From Marisediminicola senii (lineage in GTDB: Bacteria; Actinomycetota; Actinomycetes; Actinomycetales; Microbacteriaceae), in the NCBI RefSeq assembly GCF_011057645.1, contig NZ_JAALGE010000031.1, forward strand, positions 1-35,650: a stretch of 35,650 nucleotides of DNA. The letters are read 5' to 3'. Below, piece after piece: positions 15,311 to 22,645 of the stretch. The notes below the pieces were generated by a model. It did not search any database and was not told where the DNA came from. It saw only the letters and a list, made by a program, of their open reading frames with translations. Position 1 is the first letter of the stretch, and each line of letters opens with the position of its first letter. A program made the position numbers and the translations under genes.

Positions 15311-15339
15311 GGTGGGGCCCACCCGCCGCCAGCCCCACC
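15311..15339. terminator. Possible bidirectional terminator
   Basis: GGTGGGGC (15311-15318) and GCCCCACC (15332-15339) can form an 8-bp stem with a 13-base loop between the convergent polyketide operon and SDR gene. There is no T-run, so support is moderate. Confidence 0.35.
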
Positions 15340-15350
15340 CGTCGGTGCGG

Positions 15351-16349
15351 CTAGTTCGCGGCCGGGCGAACCGTCGCGACGAGGCGGTCGAGCACCGCGT
15401 TCACCTCGGGGTCGACCTCGGCGAGGTTGGGGTGGGCGTCGTGCCACTCCACGATCTCGCGGGCCCCGGCGGCGAACGGGATGGTCGCGACGAAGTCGGG
15501 CACGAGCGACCGCACCTTGCTGTTGTCGAAGATCACCGAGTGGGTCTTGTCGCCGAGCAGCGATGGTCCCTCGTCCGGCACGAGTGCGGCGATGGTGTCG
15601 GAGGTGACGTGCACGATATCGGCGGTCACGCCCGCGGCATCGGCCAGCATGGTCGCCACCTGGTTCCAGGTGACGACGGCGTCGGAGGTTATGTGGAACG
15701 AGTCGCCGATCGCCAGCGGGTTGCCGAGCAGCCCGACGAAGGCCTTCGCGAAGTCACGGGTGTGGGTGAGGGCCCAGAGCGACGATCCGTCGCCGTGCAC
15801 GATGACCGGAAGGCCCCGGCGCATACGGTCGATGGCGGTCCAGCCGCCCATCAGCGGGATGGCGGCGCCGTCGTAGGTATGCGACGGACGCACGATGGTG
15901 ACCGGAAAGCCGCGCTCGCGCGACGCCTCGACGAGCAGGTTCTCGCACGCGATCTTGTCGCGTGAATACTGCCACTCCGGGTTGTTCAGCGGGGTCGACT
16001 CGGTGATCGGCAGCCGCGCCGGGGGAGTCTGGTACGCCGAGGCGGAGCTGATGAAGATGTACTGGCCGGTCTTGCCCTCGAACCGGTCGATGTTCGCCTG
16101 CACGTGCTCGGGGGTGAATGACAGAAAGTCGGCGACGACGTCGAACCGGCGGTCGCCGATCGCGGCCGCGACCGACTCTGGGTCGCGGATGTCACCGGTG
16201 ATGACCTCGACGCCCTGCGGGACGGGGCGGATCGGGCTCTGCCCGCGGTTGAGGAGGGTGACCTCGAAACCGCGTTCCGCGGCGAGGGCGCTCGCCGCCG
16301 AGCTGATGATGCCGGTTCCGCCGATGAAGAGGACGCTCTGCTTGGTCAT
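15351..16349 (-). CDS. NAD(P)-dependent epimerase/dehydratase family protein (extended SDR)
   Basis: The 332-residue cytosolic protein has a Rossmann nucleotide site at the N-terminus (VLFIGGTGIISSAASALAAE, GxxGxxS form). The SDR catalytic pair is YSRDK, preceded by the Ser-rich FISSASAYQ strand. The overall pattern resembles the CSP41/atypical SDR branch, in which substrates are often unknown or RNA has been proposed. It is transcribed alone, convergent to the polyketide operon. A sugar-nucleotide or small-molecule oxidoreductase role is all that can be said. Confidence 0.82.
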   Translation of the reverse strand: MTKQSVLFIGGTGIISSAASALAAERGFEVTLLNRGQSPIRPVPQGVEVITGDIRDPESVAAAIGDRRFDVVADFLSFTPEHVQANIDRFEGKTGQYIFISSASAYQTPPARLPITESTPLNNPEWQYSRDKIACENLLVEASRERGFPVTIVRPSHTYDGAAIPLMGGWTAIDRMRRGLPVIVHGDGSSLWALTHTRDFAKAFVGLLGNPLAIGDSFHITSDAVVTWNQVATMLADAAGVTADIVHVTSDTIAALVPDEGPSLLGDKTHSVIFDNSKVRSLVPDFVATIPFAAGAREIVEWHDAHPNLAEVDPEVNAVLDRLVATVRPAAN

Positions 16350-16454
16350 GTGGGTGATCTCTCTGTTCGCTTCGTTGCGTGGGTGGTGCGGGGTGGGATG
16401 AGGCTGGGGATGGTTGCGGGGCTAGGGGCTGCGGGGCCGCCGGTCCCGCGGCGC

Positions 16455-17135
16455 CTACGCGTCGTCGTCGTCGGTGAGGTCGGCGAACAGCAGCAGTTCG
16501 AGCTCGCGCGGCGTCGTGGCCACCGCGATGGCGCCCTCCCGCTCTGCCTCGGTGCCGTAGCCCCAATCGACGATGATGGTCGGCACGCCGTTCGCCGCCG
16601 CCCCGTGCACGTCGTGCTCGCGGTCGCCGACGAGCACCGGGCGCGAGACGTCGGCCCCGATGGCCTTGAGCCTGACCAGCGCCTCCGCCACGACGTCTTT
16701 CTTGGCGCTGCGCACCTCGTCGTCCGAGGCGCCGGTGATGACGTCGAAGTAGTCGAGCAGTCCCTCGTTGTCGAGCATCGCGATCGCGGGCTTCTCGGGC
16801 TTCGAGGTGGCGAGCGACAGCGGGATGTGCCGTTCATGGATGCCGCGCAGCACGTCACCGACACCGGGATAGGCAGAACTCGCGAGGACCCCGTGGTCGA
16901 AGTAGTGCGTGCGGTAGATGGCGAGGGCGCGGGTGGCCTCGTCGAGGGTCATGCCGGCCAGGTCGCGGAACGAGTCCATGATCGGCGGGCCGACCCAGCG
17001 CAGCAGCTCCTCGTGGGGCGGAACCGGAATGCCGAGCTGCTCGAACATGTGCGCGAGGGTCGACGTGATGCCGGGGGCCGAGTCGGCGATGGTGCCGTCG
17101 AGATCGAAGAGGATGCACGTCCAGTCAGGTTTCAT
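16455..17135 (-). CDS. HAD family hydrolase, phosphoglycolate-phosphatase-like
   Basis: The 226-residue protein has all HAD motifs: I, FDLDGTIAD (nucleophile Asp and acid Asp); II, LATSKPEKP; III, the Lys of SAKKD; and IV, VLVGDREHDVHGA. A helical cap insertion (residues about 17-90) is of the Gph/PGMB type. It probably dephosphorylates a small phosphate ester such as 2-phosphoglycolate or pyrophosphate. I chose ATG 17135 (MKPDWTCILFDLDGT), because the longer open frame to 17204 adds a Pro/Arg-rich extension atypical of the family. Confidence 0.88.
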   Translation of the reverse strand: MKPDWTCILFDLDGTIADSAPGITSTLAHMFEQLGIPVPPHEELLRWVGPPIMDSFRDLAGMTLDEATRALAIYRTHYFDHGVLASSAYPGVGDVLRGIHERHIPLSLATSKPEKPAIAMLDNEGLLDYFDVITGASDDEVRSAKKDVVAEALVRLKAIGADVSRPVLVGDREHDVHGAAANGVPTIIVDWGYGTEAEREGAIAVATTPRELELLLFADLTDDDDA

Positions 17136-17222
17136 CGACGTCAGCCTAGGCGGACCCGGTGAATTGCGGGGGTCACGCGCGCGGCCTGGCGCTCCGGCAT
17201 CCATCGCTGCTCTGAATTTCCG

Positions 17223-17918
17223 TCAGAAGAGGCGGGAGTGCCCGTCGTCGAGGCCGCGCATCTCGTCGTAGTCGAGGGTGACGCAACGGATGCCGCGGTC
17301 GAGCGCCAGCGTGCGGGCCTGGGGCTTGATCTCCTGGGCGGCGAACACGCCGTCGACCGGGGCGAGGTGCGGGTCGCGGTTCATCAACTCGAGGTAGCGG
17401 GTCAGCTGCTCGACGCCGTCGATGTCTCCGCGCCGCTTGATCTCGACCGCGACCGAGCGGCCGGTGTCGTCGGTCGCGAGGATGTCGACGGGCCCGATTG
17501 CGGTCATGTACTCGCGGCGCACCAGGCGGTAGCCGTCGCCGAGGAGGTCGATCTGCTCGGCGAGCAGCTTCTGCAGGTGGGCCTCGACGCCGTCCTTCTG
17601 CAGTCCGGGGTCGATTCCGAGGTCGTGCGCGGAGTCGTGCATGATCTCGTGGATCGACACCACGAGCAGGTCGCCCGTCTTGGCCTGGGCGACCCGCCAG
17701 GTCTCGATGACGCCGACCTCGAGCTGCAGCTCGTCGGGGTCGAGCACGGTGAGCGAGCACGGCGGGCTCATCCAGTTGAGCGGCTTGTAGCTCAGCGAGT
17801 CGCTGTGCACGAGCACGCTGCCGTCGGCCTTGATGATGAGCAGCCGGGTGGCCAGCGGGAGGTGAGCGCTGAGCCGGCCGGCGTAGTCGACGGAGCAGCG
17901 GGCGACGACGATGCGCAT
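17223..17918 (-). CDS. nucS: Endonuclease NucS/EndoMS (non-canonical mismatch repair)
   Basis: The 231-residue protein is the mismatch-specific nuclease that replaces MutS/MutL in many actinobacteria. Seen: the N-terminal beta domain beginning [16 protein letters not shown]; a central linker; and a RecB-like nuclease core with [10 protein letters not shown] and VAVEIKRRG (the Asp...ExK metal site). The protein ends in HSRLF; the terminal Leu-Phe resembles the sliding-clamp-binding tail described for actinobacterial NucS. The ATG lies 2 bp after the stop of the MFS gene, so expression is probably coupled to it. Confidence 0.95.
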   Translation of the reverse strand: MRIVVARCSVDYAGRLSAHLPLATRLLIIKADGSVLVHSDSLSYKPLNWMSPPCSLTVLDPDELQLEVGVIETWRVAQAKTGDLLVVSIHEIMHDSAHDLGIDPGLQKDGVEAHLQKLLAEQIDLLGDGYRLVRREYMTAIGPVDILATDDTGRSVAVEIKRRGDIDGVEQLTRYLELMNRDPHLAPVDGVFAAQEIKPQARTLALDRGIRCVTLDYDEMRGLDDGHSRLF

Positions 17919-17920
17919 GG

Positions 17921-19156
17921 TCAGTGCCTTTCGATGGGGGTGCGTTCGCGGGCGGCCGACGACACGGCGCCCGCGGCCGCGACGAGGATGAGCACGACGA
18001 GCAGCGCGTTGAGGATGCCGACCTGCTCGCCGATGAAGCCGATGGCAGGAGGCCCGACGAGGAACGCGATGTAGCCGATGGTGGCGACGGCGCTCACGCG
18101 CGCGGCGGCGGTGCGCGGGTCGTCGGCGGCGGCCGACATGCCGACCGGGAACCCGAGCGATGCGCCGAGGCCCCACAGCACGACGCCGACCACGGCGATC
18201 CAGGTCACCGGCACCAGGATGAGGGTGAGCAGGCCGACGGCGGCGAACACCGCGGACACCCGCAGCACCGGCACGCGGCCGAACCTGTCGAGCAGGCGCA
18301 CCCCGGCGAGGCGCCCGACCGTCATGGCGGTCACGAAGACCCCGAACACGAGGGCACCGGTGGACTCGGTCGTGTCGTGGCCCTCGACCATCGCGTACGA
18401 CAGCCAGTCATTCGCCGACCCCTCGGCGAATGCCATTCCGAGCACGATCAGCCCGATGAGCAGCGTGCGCGGGTCGCGCCAGATGCCCAGCCGCTCGCGC
18501 CAGCTGCCAACCGGCTCCGCGGTCTCGTCCGCTCCGTCTGCCCCGACGCCGGCCGCGGTCTCCGGCTGCAGCAACCGCACTACGGTGAATGCGGCGCAGA
18601 CCATGACGATCGCGAGCACGCCGAGGTGCACGTGCAGCGGAATGCCCGCGAGCTCGGCGAGGGCCGCGAGGCCGGCGCCGAGCATCGTGCCGAAGCTGAA
18701 TGCGGCGTGGTAGATCGGCATGATGGTGCGTCCGATGGCGCGTTCGTTCGCGGCGCCGGAGACGTTCATGGCTACGTCGCACGCGCCCATTCCGGCACCG
18801 TAGATGGCCAGGCCGACGAAGGCGATGGCGAAGCTCTGTGCCGCGGTGGCGCCGAAGCCCGCGGTGGCCATGCCGATGGGGGCGATCACGAGCGTGCACA
18901 CGATCACGGCGCGGGAGCCGAAGTGGGCCACCAGGTGGCCGGACGCGATGAGCCCGAGGATCGAGCCGATTGCGAGCCCGAACAGCAGCACGCCCACCTG
19001 GTCGGTGCGCAGGTCGAGGGCGGTGCTGACGGTGGGAATGCGGGCAGCCCAGCTGGCGAGCCCCATGCCGCACAGCCCGAAGACGACGAACAGCGCGTTG
19101 CGCCAGGAGGTCAGTTGGGCGCGCGTAACGTCGGAGGCACGGATGGGGGGTGGCAT
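17921..19156 (-). CDS. MFS transporter (YbjJ-like)
   Basis: The 411-residue, 12-helix major facilitator protein resembles the YbjJ group, with [18 protein letters not shown] at the first helix and a long central loop rich in Asp/Glu/Ala between the two six-helix halves. Substrate is unknown; an exporter of small molecules is likely. The ATG at 19156 is chosen, with a GTG at 19165 as alternative. Its stop is 2 bp before nucS, an unusual coupling of a transporter with a repair nuclease. Confidence 0.85.
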   Translation of the reverse strand: MPPPIRASDVTRAQLTSWRNALFVVFGLCGMGLASWAARIPTVSTALDLRTDQVGVLLFGLAIGSILGLIASGHLVAHFGSRAVIVCTLVIAPIGMATAGFGATAAQSFAIAFVGLAIYGAGMGACDVAMNVSGAANERAIGRTIMPIYHAAFSFGTMLGAGLAALAELAGIPLHVHLGVLAIVMVCAAFTVVRLLQPETAAGVGADGADETAEPVGSWRERLGIWRDPRTLLIGLIVLGMAFAEGSANDWLSYAMVEGHDTTESTGALVFGVFVTAMTVGRLAGVRLLDRFGRVPVLRVSAVFAAVGLLTLILVPVTWIAVVGVVLWGLGASLGFPVGMSAAADDPRTAAARVSAVATIGYIAFLVGPPAIGFIGEQVGILNALLVVLILVAAAGAVSSAARERTPIERH

Positions 19157-19186
19157 ACCCACCACGGTAGTCGCCAGCGGGCAGCG

Positions 19187-19273
19187 CCGAGTCAGCGCGG
19201 GCCGAGTCAGCGCGGGCGGGGTCAGCGCGGGCGGGTGAGCGCTGGCCGGTTCAGCGCTGAACCGGTCAGCGCG
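19187..19273. repeat. 15-bp tandem repeats between the MFS and MATE genes
   Basis: Units at 19187, 19202 and 19217 are nearly identical (CCGAGTCAGCGCGGG), followed by degenerate 14-16-bp copies to about 19273. The array fills the space between two same-strand transporter genes and runs just into the 3' end of the MATE gene. GGTTCAGCGCTGAACC within it is a perfect 16-bp palindrome (19248-19263). Confidence 0.75.
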
Positions 19274-20576
19274 CCCCGGTCACGATCCAGCGGGTGCCCC
19301 GCGCCCGCAGCCCGAGGGTGAGCGCGCGGGCGCCGATGAACCCGATGCCGAACGCGGTCCACACCGCGGTCAGCGTGCCCGCCGCGGTGGCGAGCGCGAG
19401 CAGCGGCAGGTAGACCGCGACATTCGTGAGGCCACTGAGGGCGAGGTACCGGGCGTCGCCGGCACCGATCAGCACTCCGTCGAGCACGAAGACGTATCCG
19501 GCGAGCGGGATTCCGACGGCCAGCACGATGAGTACGGCGGGCAGCATCCGTTGGATCGCCGCATCGCCGGTGAACACCGGGGCCGCCACGGGCGAGACGG
19601 CCGCGATCACGATGCCGAGCCCGATGCCGCCGACCACTCCGAGCTGCGTCAGCCGCCTGGTCACCGCCGTCACGCGCGGGATGTCGGAAGCGCCGAGCCC
19701 GTGCCCGATCATCGCCTGCCCGGCGATCGCGAGGGCGTCGAGCCCGAACGCGAGAGTGGAATAGATGGTCAGCGCGATCTGCAGGGTCGCGAGTTCCGTC
19801 ACCCCGAGCTGGGTACCCGCCACGACGGTCGCGAGCAGCGCCAGCCTCAGGCTCGCGGTGCGTAGCAGCAGCCAGCCTCCGGATGCCGCGGCGCCGCGAA
19901 CCCCGGCGAACCCCGGTTTCAGGCTCACCCCGGTGCGCGCCGCGGCCCGCGCGGCGATCACGAGGTACACCGCCGCCATGCCCCACTGCGCGATGACGGT
20001 TCCGATGGCCGAACCCGCGATGCCCCAGCCGAAGCCGTAGATGAACAGAGCGTTGAGGAGCGCATTCGCGAGGAACCCGACGCCGGCGACGACGAGCGGC
20101 GTTCGGGTGTCCTGCAGCCCACGCAGCAGGCCGGTCGCGGCGAGCACGAGCAGCATCGCGGGCAGCCCCCACGCTGAGATGAGCAGGTACGTGCTGGCCG
20201 CCTCGCTCACCTCGGGAGTCGCGCCGAACAGCTCGACGAGTGCACGCCCGCCGAGCAGCCCCGCGACGAGGATGCCGGCGCCGATGAGCACCGAGAGCCA
20301 CAGTCCGTCGATGCCGGCCCTGATCGCGCCTGGCAGGTCACCGGAACCGAGGCGCCTGGCGACGATCGGCGTCGTCGCGTAGGCGAGGAAGACGAGCAGC
20401 CCGACGGCGGTGGACAGGATGACGCTGGCGATGCCGAGCCCGCCCAGCGGAACCGCGCCGAGGTGTCCGACGAGGGCGGTGTCGGTGAGCAGGAACAGCG
20501 GCTCGGCGAGCAGGGCCCCGAGTGCCGGCACCGCGAGGCGCGCGATCTCGCGGTCGAGTGGATTGCGCACGGGCAT
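19266..20576 (-). CDS. MATE family efflux transporter (DinF-like)
   Basis: The 436-residue, 12-helix exporter starts with the DinF-type sequence DREIARLAVPALGALLAEPLFLLTDTALVG. A repeated half includes LQIALTIYSTLAFGLDALAIAGQAMIG. Members export cationic drugs or other metabolites with Na+ or H+ antiport. The ATG at 20576 fits the family N-terminus. It is separated from the downstream MFS gene by the 15-bp repeat array and may be co-transcribed with it. Confidence 0.92.
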   Translation of the reverse strand: MPVRNPLDREIARLAVPALGALLAEPLFLLTDTALVGHLGAVPLGGLGIASVILSTAVGLLVFLAYATTPIVARRLGSGDLPGAIRAGIDGLWLSVLIGAGILVAGLLGGRALVELFGATPEVSEAASTYLLISAWGLPAMLLVLAATGLLRGLQDTRTPLVVAGVGFLANALLNALFIYGFGWGIAGSAIGTVIAQWGMAAVYLVIAARAAARTGVSLKPGFAGVRGAAASGGWLLLRTASLRLALLATVVAGTQLGVTELATLQIALTIYSTLAFGLDALAIAGQAMIGHGLGASDIPRVTAVTRRLTQLGVVGGIGLGIVIAAVSPVAAPVFTGDAAIQRMLPAVLIVLAVGIPLAGYVFVLDGVLIGAGDARYLALSGLTNVAVYLPLLALATAAGTLTAVWTAFGIGFIGARALTLGLRARGTRWIVTGAR

Positions 20577-20623
20577 CCGCCAACGCTAGCCGCGCGGGCG
20601 GGTGCCGCTCGCCTGTCGGAAAC

Positions 20624-22498
20624 TCAGTGCGCGTGCGCCCTCGCCAGGAACGCGTGCACCGCCGACACCACGACCGAGCCCTCGCCGACCGCGGACGCGA
20701 CCCGCTTGATCGAACCGCGGCGGGTGTCGCCCACCGCGAACATGCCGGGTACCGAGCTCTCATTCGGCCCTGGCACCCAGTCGGCCGGCAGGGCGGCGCG
20801 GGCGGACGCGTCGAGGCCTGCCCCTGCGGTCGCCACGTCGGCGCCGGTGAGCACGAACCCCCAGCGGTCCCTCAGAACCCGATCGGGCAGCCAGTTGGTG
20901 CGCGGGGCGGCGCCGATGGTGATGAACAGGGCGTCGCTGGGCACGTGGGTGACCTCGTCGGTGGCCAGGGTGCGCAGCGCGATGTGGTCGAGGCGCTCCC
21001 TGGTTCCCGCACCGCCGACCACGCGCACGCCGGCCACGATGCCCACCCCGGCTGCCGTCAGCTGGTCGATGAGGTACTGCGACATGCTGTCGGCGAGCAC
21101 GCCGCGCACGATCAGGGTGACCGAGGCCGCGTACCTGGCGAGGTGCAGCGCCGCCTGTCCGGCCGAATTGCCCCCGCCGACGACGTGCACGATGCGTCCG
21201 GCCTGGGCCCTGGCCTCGGAAGCCGCCGCCCCGTAGAACACCGAGGAGCCGACGAGCGGTTCCAGTTCGCCCAGCGCGAGCCTGCGGTAGGAGACGCCCG
21301 TCGCAAGCACGACGGATCGCGCGACCAGGTGCTCGTCCGGCCGCACCCGCAGGCGAAAGCCACCCGCATCGGTCTCGAGCCCGATGACCTCGCGGCTGTG
21401 GGCGAAGCGCGCCCCGAACACCCAGGCCTGCTGGTAGGCGCGCTGGGCGAGCTCGGCACCCGAGATGCCCCGGCTGAAGCCCAGGTAGTTGCGGATGAGT
21501 GAGCTCGTGCCGGCCTGCCCGCCGACCGCGTCGCGTTCGATTACCAGGGTGCTGAGGCCCTCGGATGCCGCGTACACTGCCGCGGCCAGGCCGCCGGGGC
21601 CCGCGCCGACGATCGCGAGGTCGACGGCCTCGTCGGGCAGCGCCGTCGTGAGTCCGATCGCCCGCGCCAGCTCCGCGTCGTCCGGGTCGACCAGGGTGCG
21701 TCCGTCGATGAACCGCACGGCGGGCGGCGCGGTACTGGCTGGCGCGGTGGATGGTCCGGTGCCGGACGGCGCGGTGCCCGATGGTGTGGGGCCGGGGAGC
21801 GTGGGGCCGGGGAGCGTGGGGCCACCCGGCTCCGGCGCAATGACCCGGGGAGCGACCCCGCGCCGCGCGAGCAGGCTGCGCACCTCGTGGGTGCGCGGGA
21901 GCGCAGGGTCACCGATCACCGTGACGTCGGCCGGGGTCTCGCCGACCGCGCGGTGCCACTCGAGCAGGAAGTCGGTCACCGCGCGGTGGAAGTGCTCGTC
22001 GGGAGTGCGCCACGGGCGCACCACGTAGTAATCGATCTCGACGGCGGCCATCATCGCGACGACCCGGTCGGCGATGTGCTGGTGGGCCCACGCCCCCCAC
22101 TCGATCACGAGCGCTCGCCGCACGTCGGCGAACGAGCGCTTGGCCTCGACGAAGACCGAAGGGGCGGCGGCCTCAACCTCGCCCATCGACGTGTCGTCAC
22201 CCGCGTCGCCTGGCTCCCCCGGCGGGTCCGCCAGCAGCAGTGCAACGGGATCCCCGGCGGCGGCGAAGCCGCGCAGCGCGGCGAGGGCGTCTGGCACGCC
22301 CGCGACCCCCACCACCCGGTAGTCGGCCAGGTAGCGCGACTCGAGTTCGCGCACGATGTCGGCCCGGCTGTCAGCGGCAGACACCTGCACCAGGATCACA
22401 GGTCGCCCGCTTTCGTCAGGTCGCCCGTTCTCGTCAGGTCGCCCGTTCTCGTCGGGTCGCCGGTTCTCGTCGGGTCGCCGGTTCTCGTCGGGTCGCAT
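20624..22498 (-). CDS. Thioredoxin-reductase-like FAD oxidoreductase with N-terminal regulatory region and no CxxC
   Basis: The 624-residue protein has: residues 1-30, five RPDEN(R/G) hexapeptide repeats; 33-200, a response-regulator-like region; 205-230, a glutaredoxin-like strand-helix (VTVIGDPALPRTHEVRSLL); a Pro/Ser/Thr linker of pentapeptides; and then a TrxB-type flavoprotein. FAD site VGAGPGGLAAAVYA is near residue 296 and NADPH site VVGGGNSAGQAALHLA near 439. C-terminal GMFAVGDTRRGSIKRVASAVGEG closes the fold. Where thioredoxin reductase has its redox CxxC, this protein reads VFYGAAASEA, so it cannot reduce thioredoxin in the usual way. It may signal redox state or act like ferredoxin/flavodoxin-NADP reductases. 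It is divergent from the DUF4062 gene. The start inside the repeats is uncertain. Confidence 0.8.
   Translation of the reverse strand: MRPDENRRPDENRRPDENGRPDENGRPDESGRPVILVQVSAADSRADIVRELESRYLADYRVVGVAGVPDALAALRGFAAAGDPVALLLADPPGEPGDAGDDTSMGEVEAAAPSVFVEAKRSFADVRRALVIEWGAWAHQHIADRVVAMMAAVEIDYYVVRPWRTPDEHFHRAVTDFLLEWHRAVGETPADVTVIGDPALPRTHEVRSLLARRGVAPRVIAPEPGGPTLPGPTLPGPTPSGTAPSGTGPSTAPASTAPPAVRFIDGRTLVDPDDAELARAIGLTTALPDEAVDLAIVGAGPGGLAAAVYAASEGLSTLVIERDAVGGQAGTSSLIRNYLGFSRGISGAELAQRAYQQAWVFGARFAHSREVIGLETDAGGFRLRVRPDEHLVARSVVLATGVSYRRLALGELEPLVGSSVFYGAAASEARAQAGRIVHVVGGGNSAGQAALHLARYAASVTLIVRGVLADSMSQYLIDQLTAAGVGIVAGVRVVGGAGTRERLDHIALRTLATDEVTHVPSDALFITIGAAPRTNWLPDRVLRDRWGFVLTGADVATAGAGLDASARAALPADWVPGPNESSVPGMFAVGDTRRGSIKRVASAVGEGSVVVSAVHAFLARAHAH
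21786..21830. repeat. 15-bp tandem repeats coding the linker of the flavoprotein
   Basis: Units at 21786, 21801 and 21816 (GTGGGGCCGGGGAGC and variants) encode GPTLP pentapeptides on the minus strand, forming a flexible linker before the FAD domain. Confidence 0.75.
22400..22498. repeat. 18-bp tandem repeats coding the flavoprotein N-terminus
   Basis: Five 18-bp units beginning at 22400, 22418, 22436, 22454 and 22472 (AGGTCGCCCGTTCTCGTC and variants), plus a half unit, encode RPDEN(R/G) hexapeptides. Such arrays change copy number readily by slippage while keeping the frame. Confidence 0.8.
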
Positions 22499-22645
22499 GG
22501 GGCCTCCTCACGGTGCCAGCGGCATCCGTTCGCTCTGCCCCCGCCTGCTTCCCCCGTCTCGCGGGAAGTGTATCCAGCCGCGCACGCCCGCGACAGCGAC
22601 AGATGGCGCCAGAAAGCTCCGCCGAACCAGCCCACACTTCTCGTC

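Noticed and set aside
13319-15322. 667-codon open frame antisense to the polyketide operon
   Set aside because: Composition is Arg/His/Pro-rich with no domain, and it is fully covered by three recognisable genes on the other strand.
17924-19321. 465-codon plus-strand frame antisense to the MFS gene
   Set aside because: The His/Asp/Gly-rich shadow translation is typical of GC-rich DNA, and the transporter is unmistakable.
21887-22645. Upstream extension of the DUF4062 gene
   Set aside because: The open frame continues antisense to the flavoprotein but is low-complexity and lacks a ribosome site. The DUF4062 domain begins right after ATG 22646.
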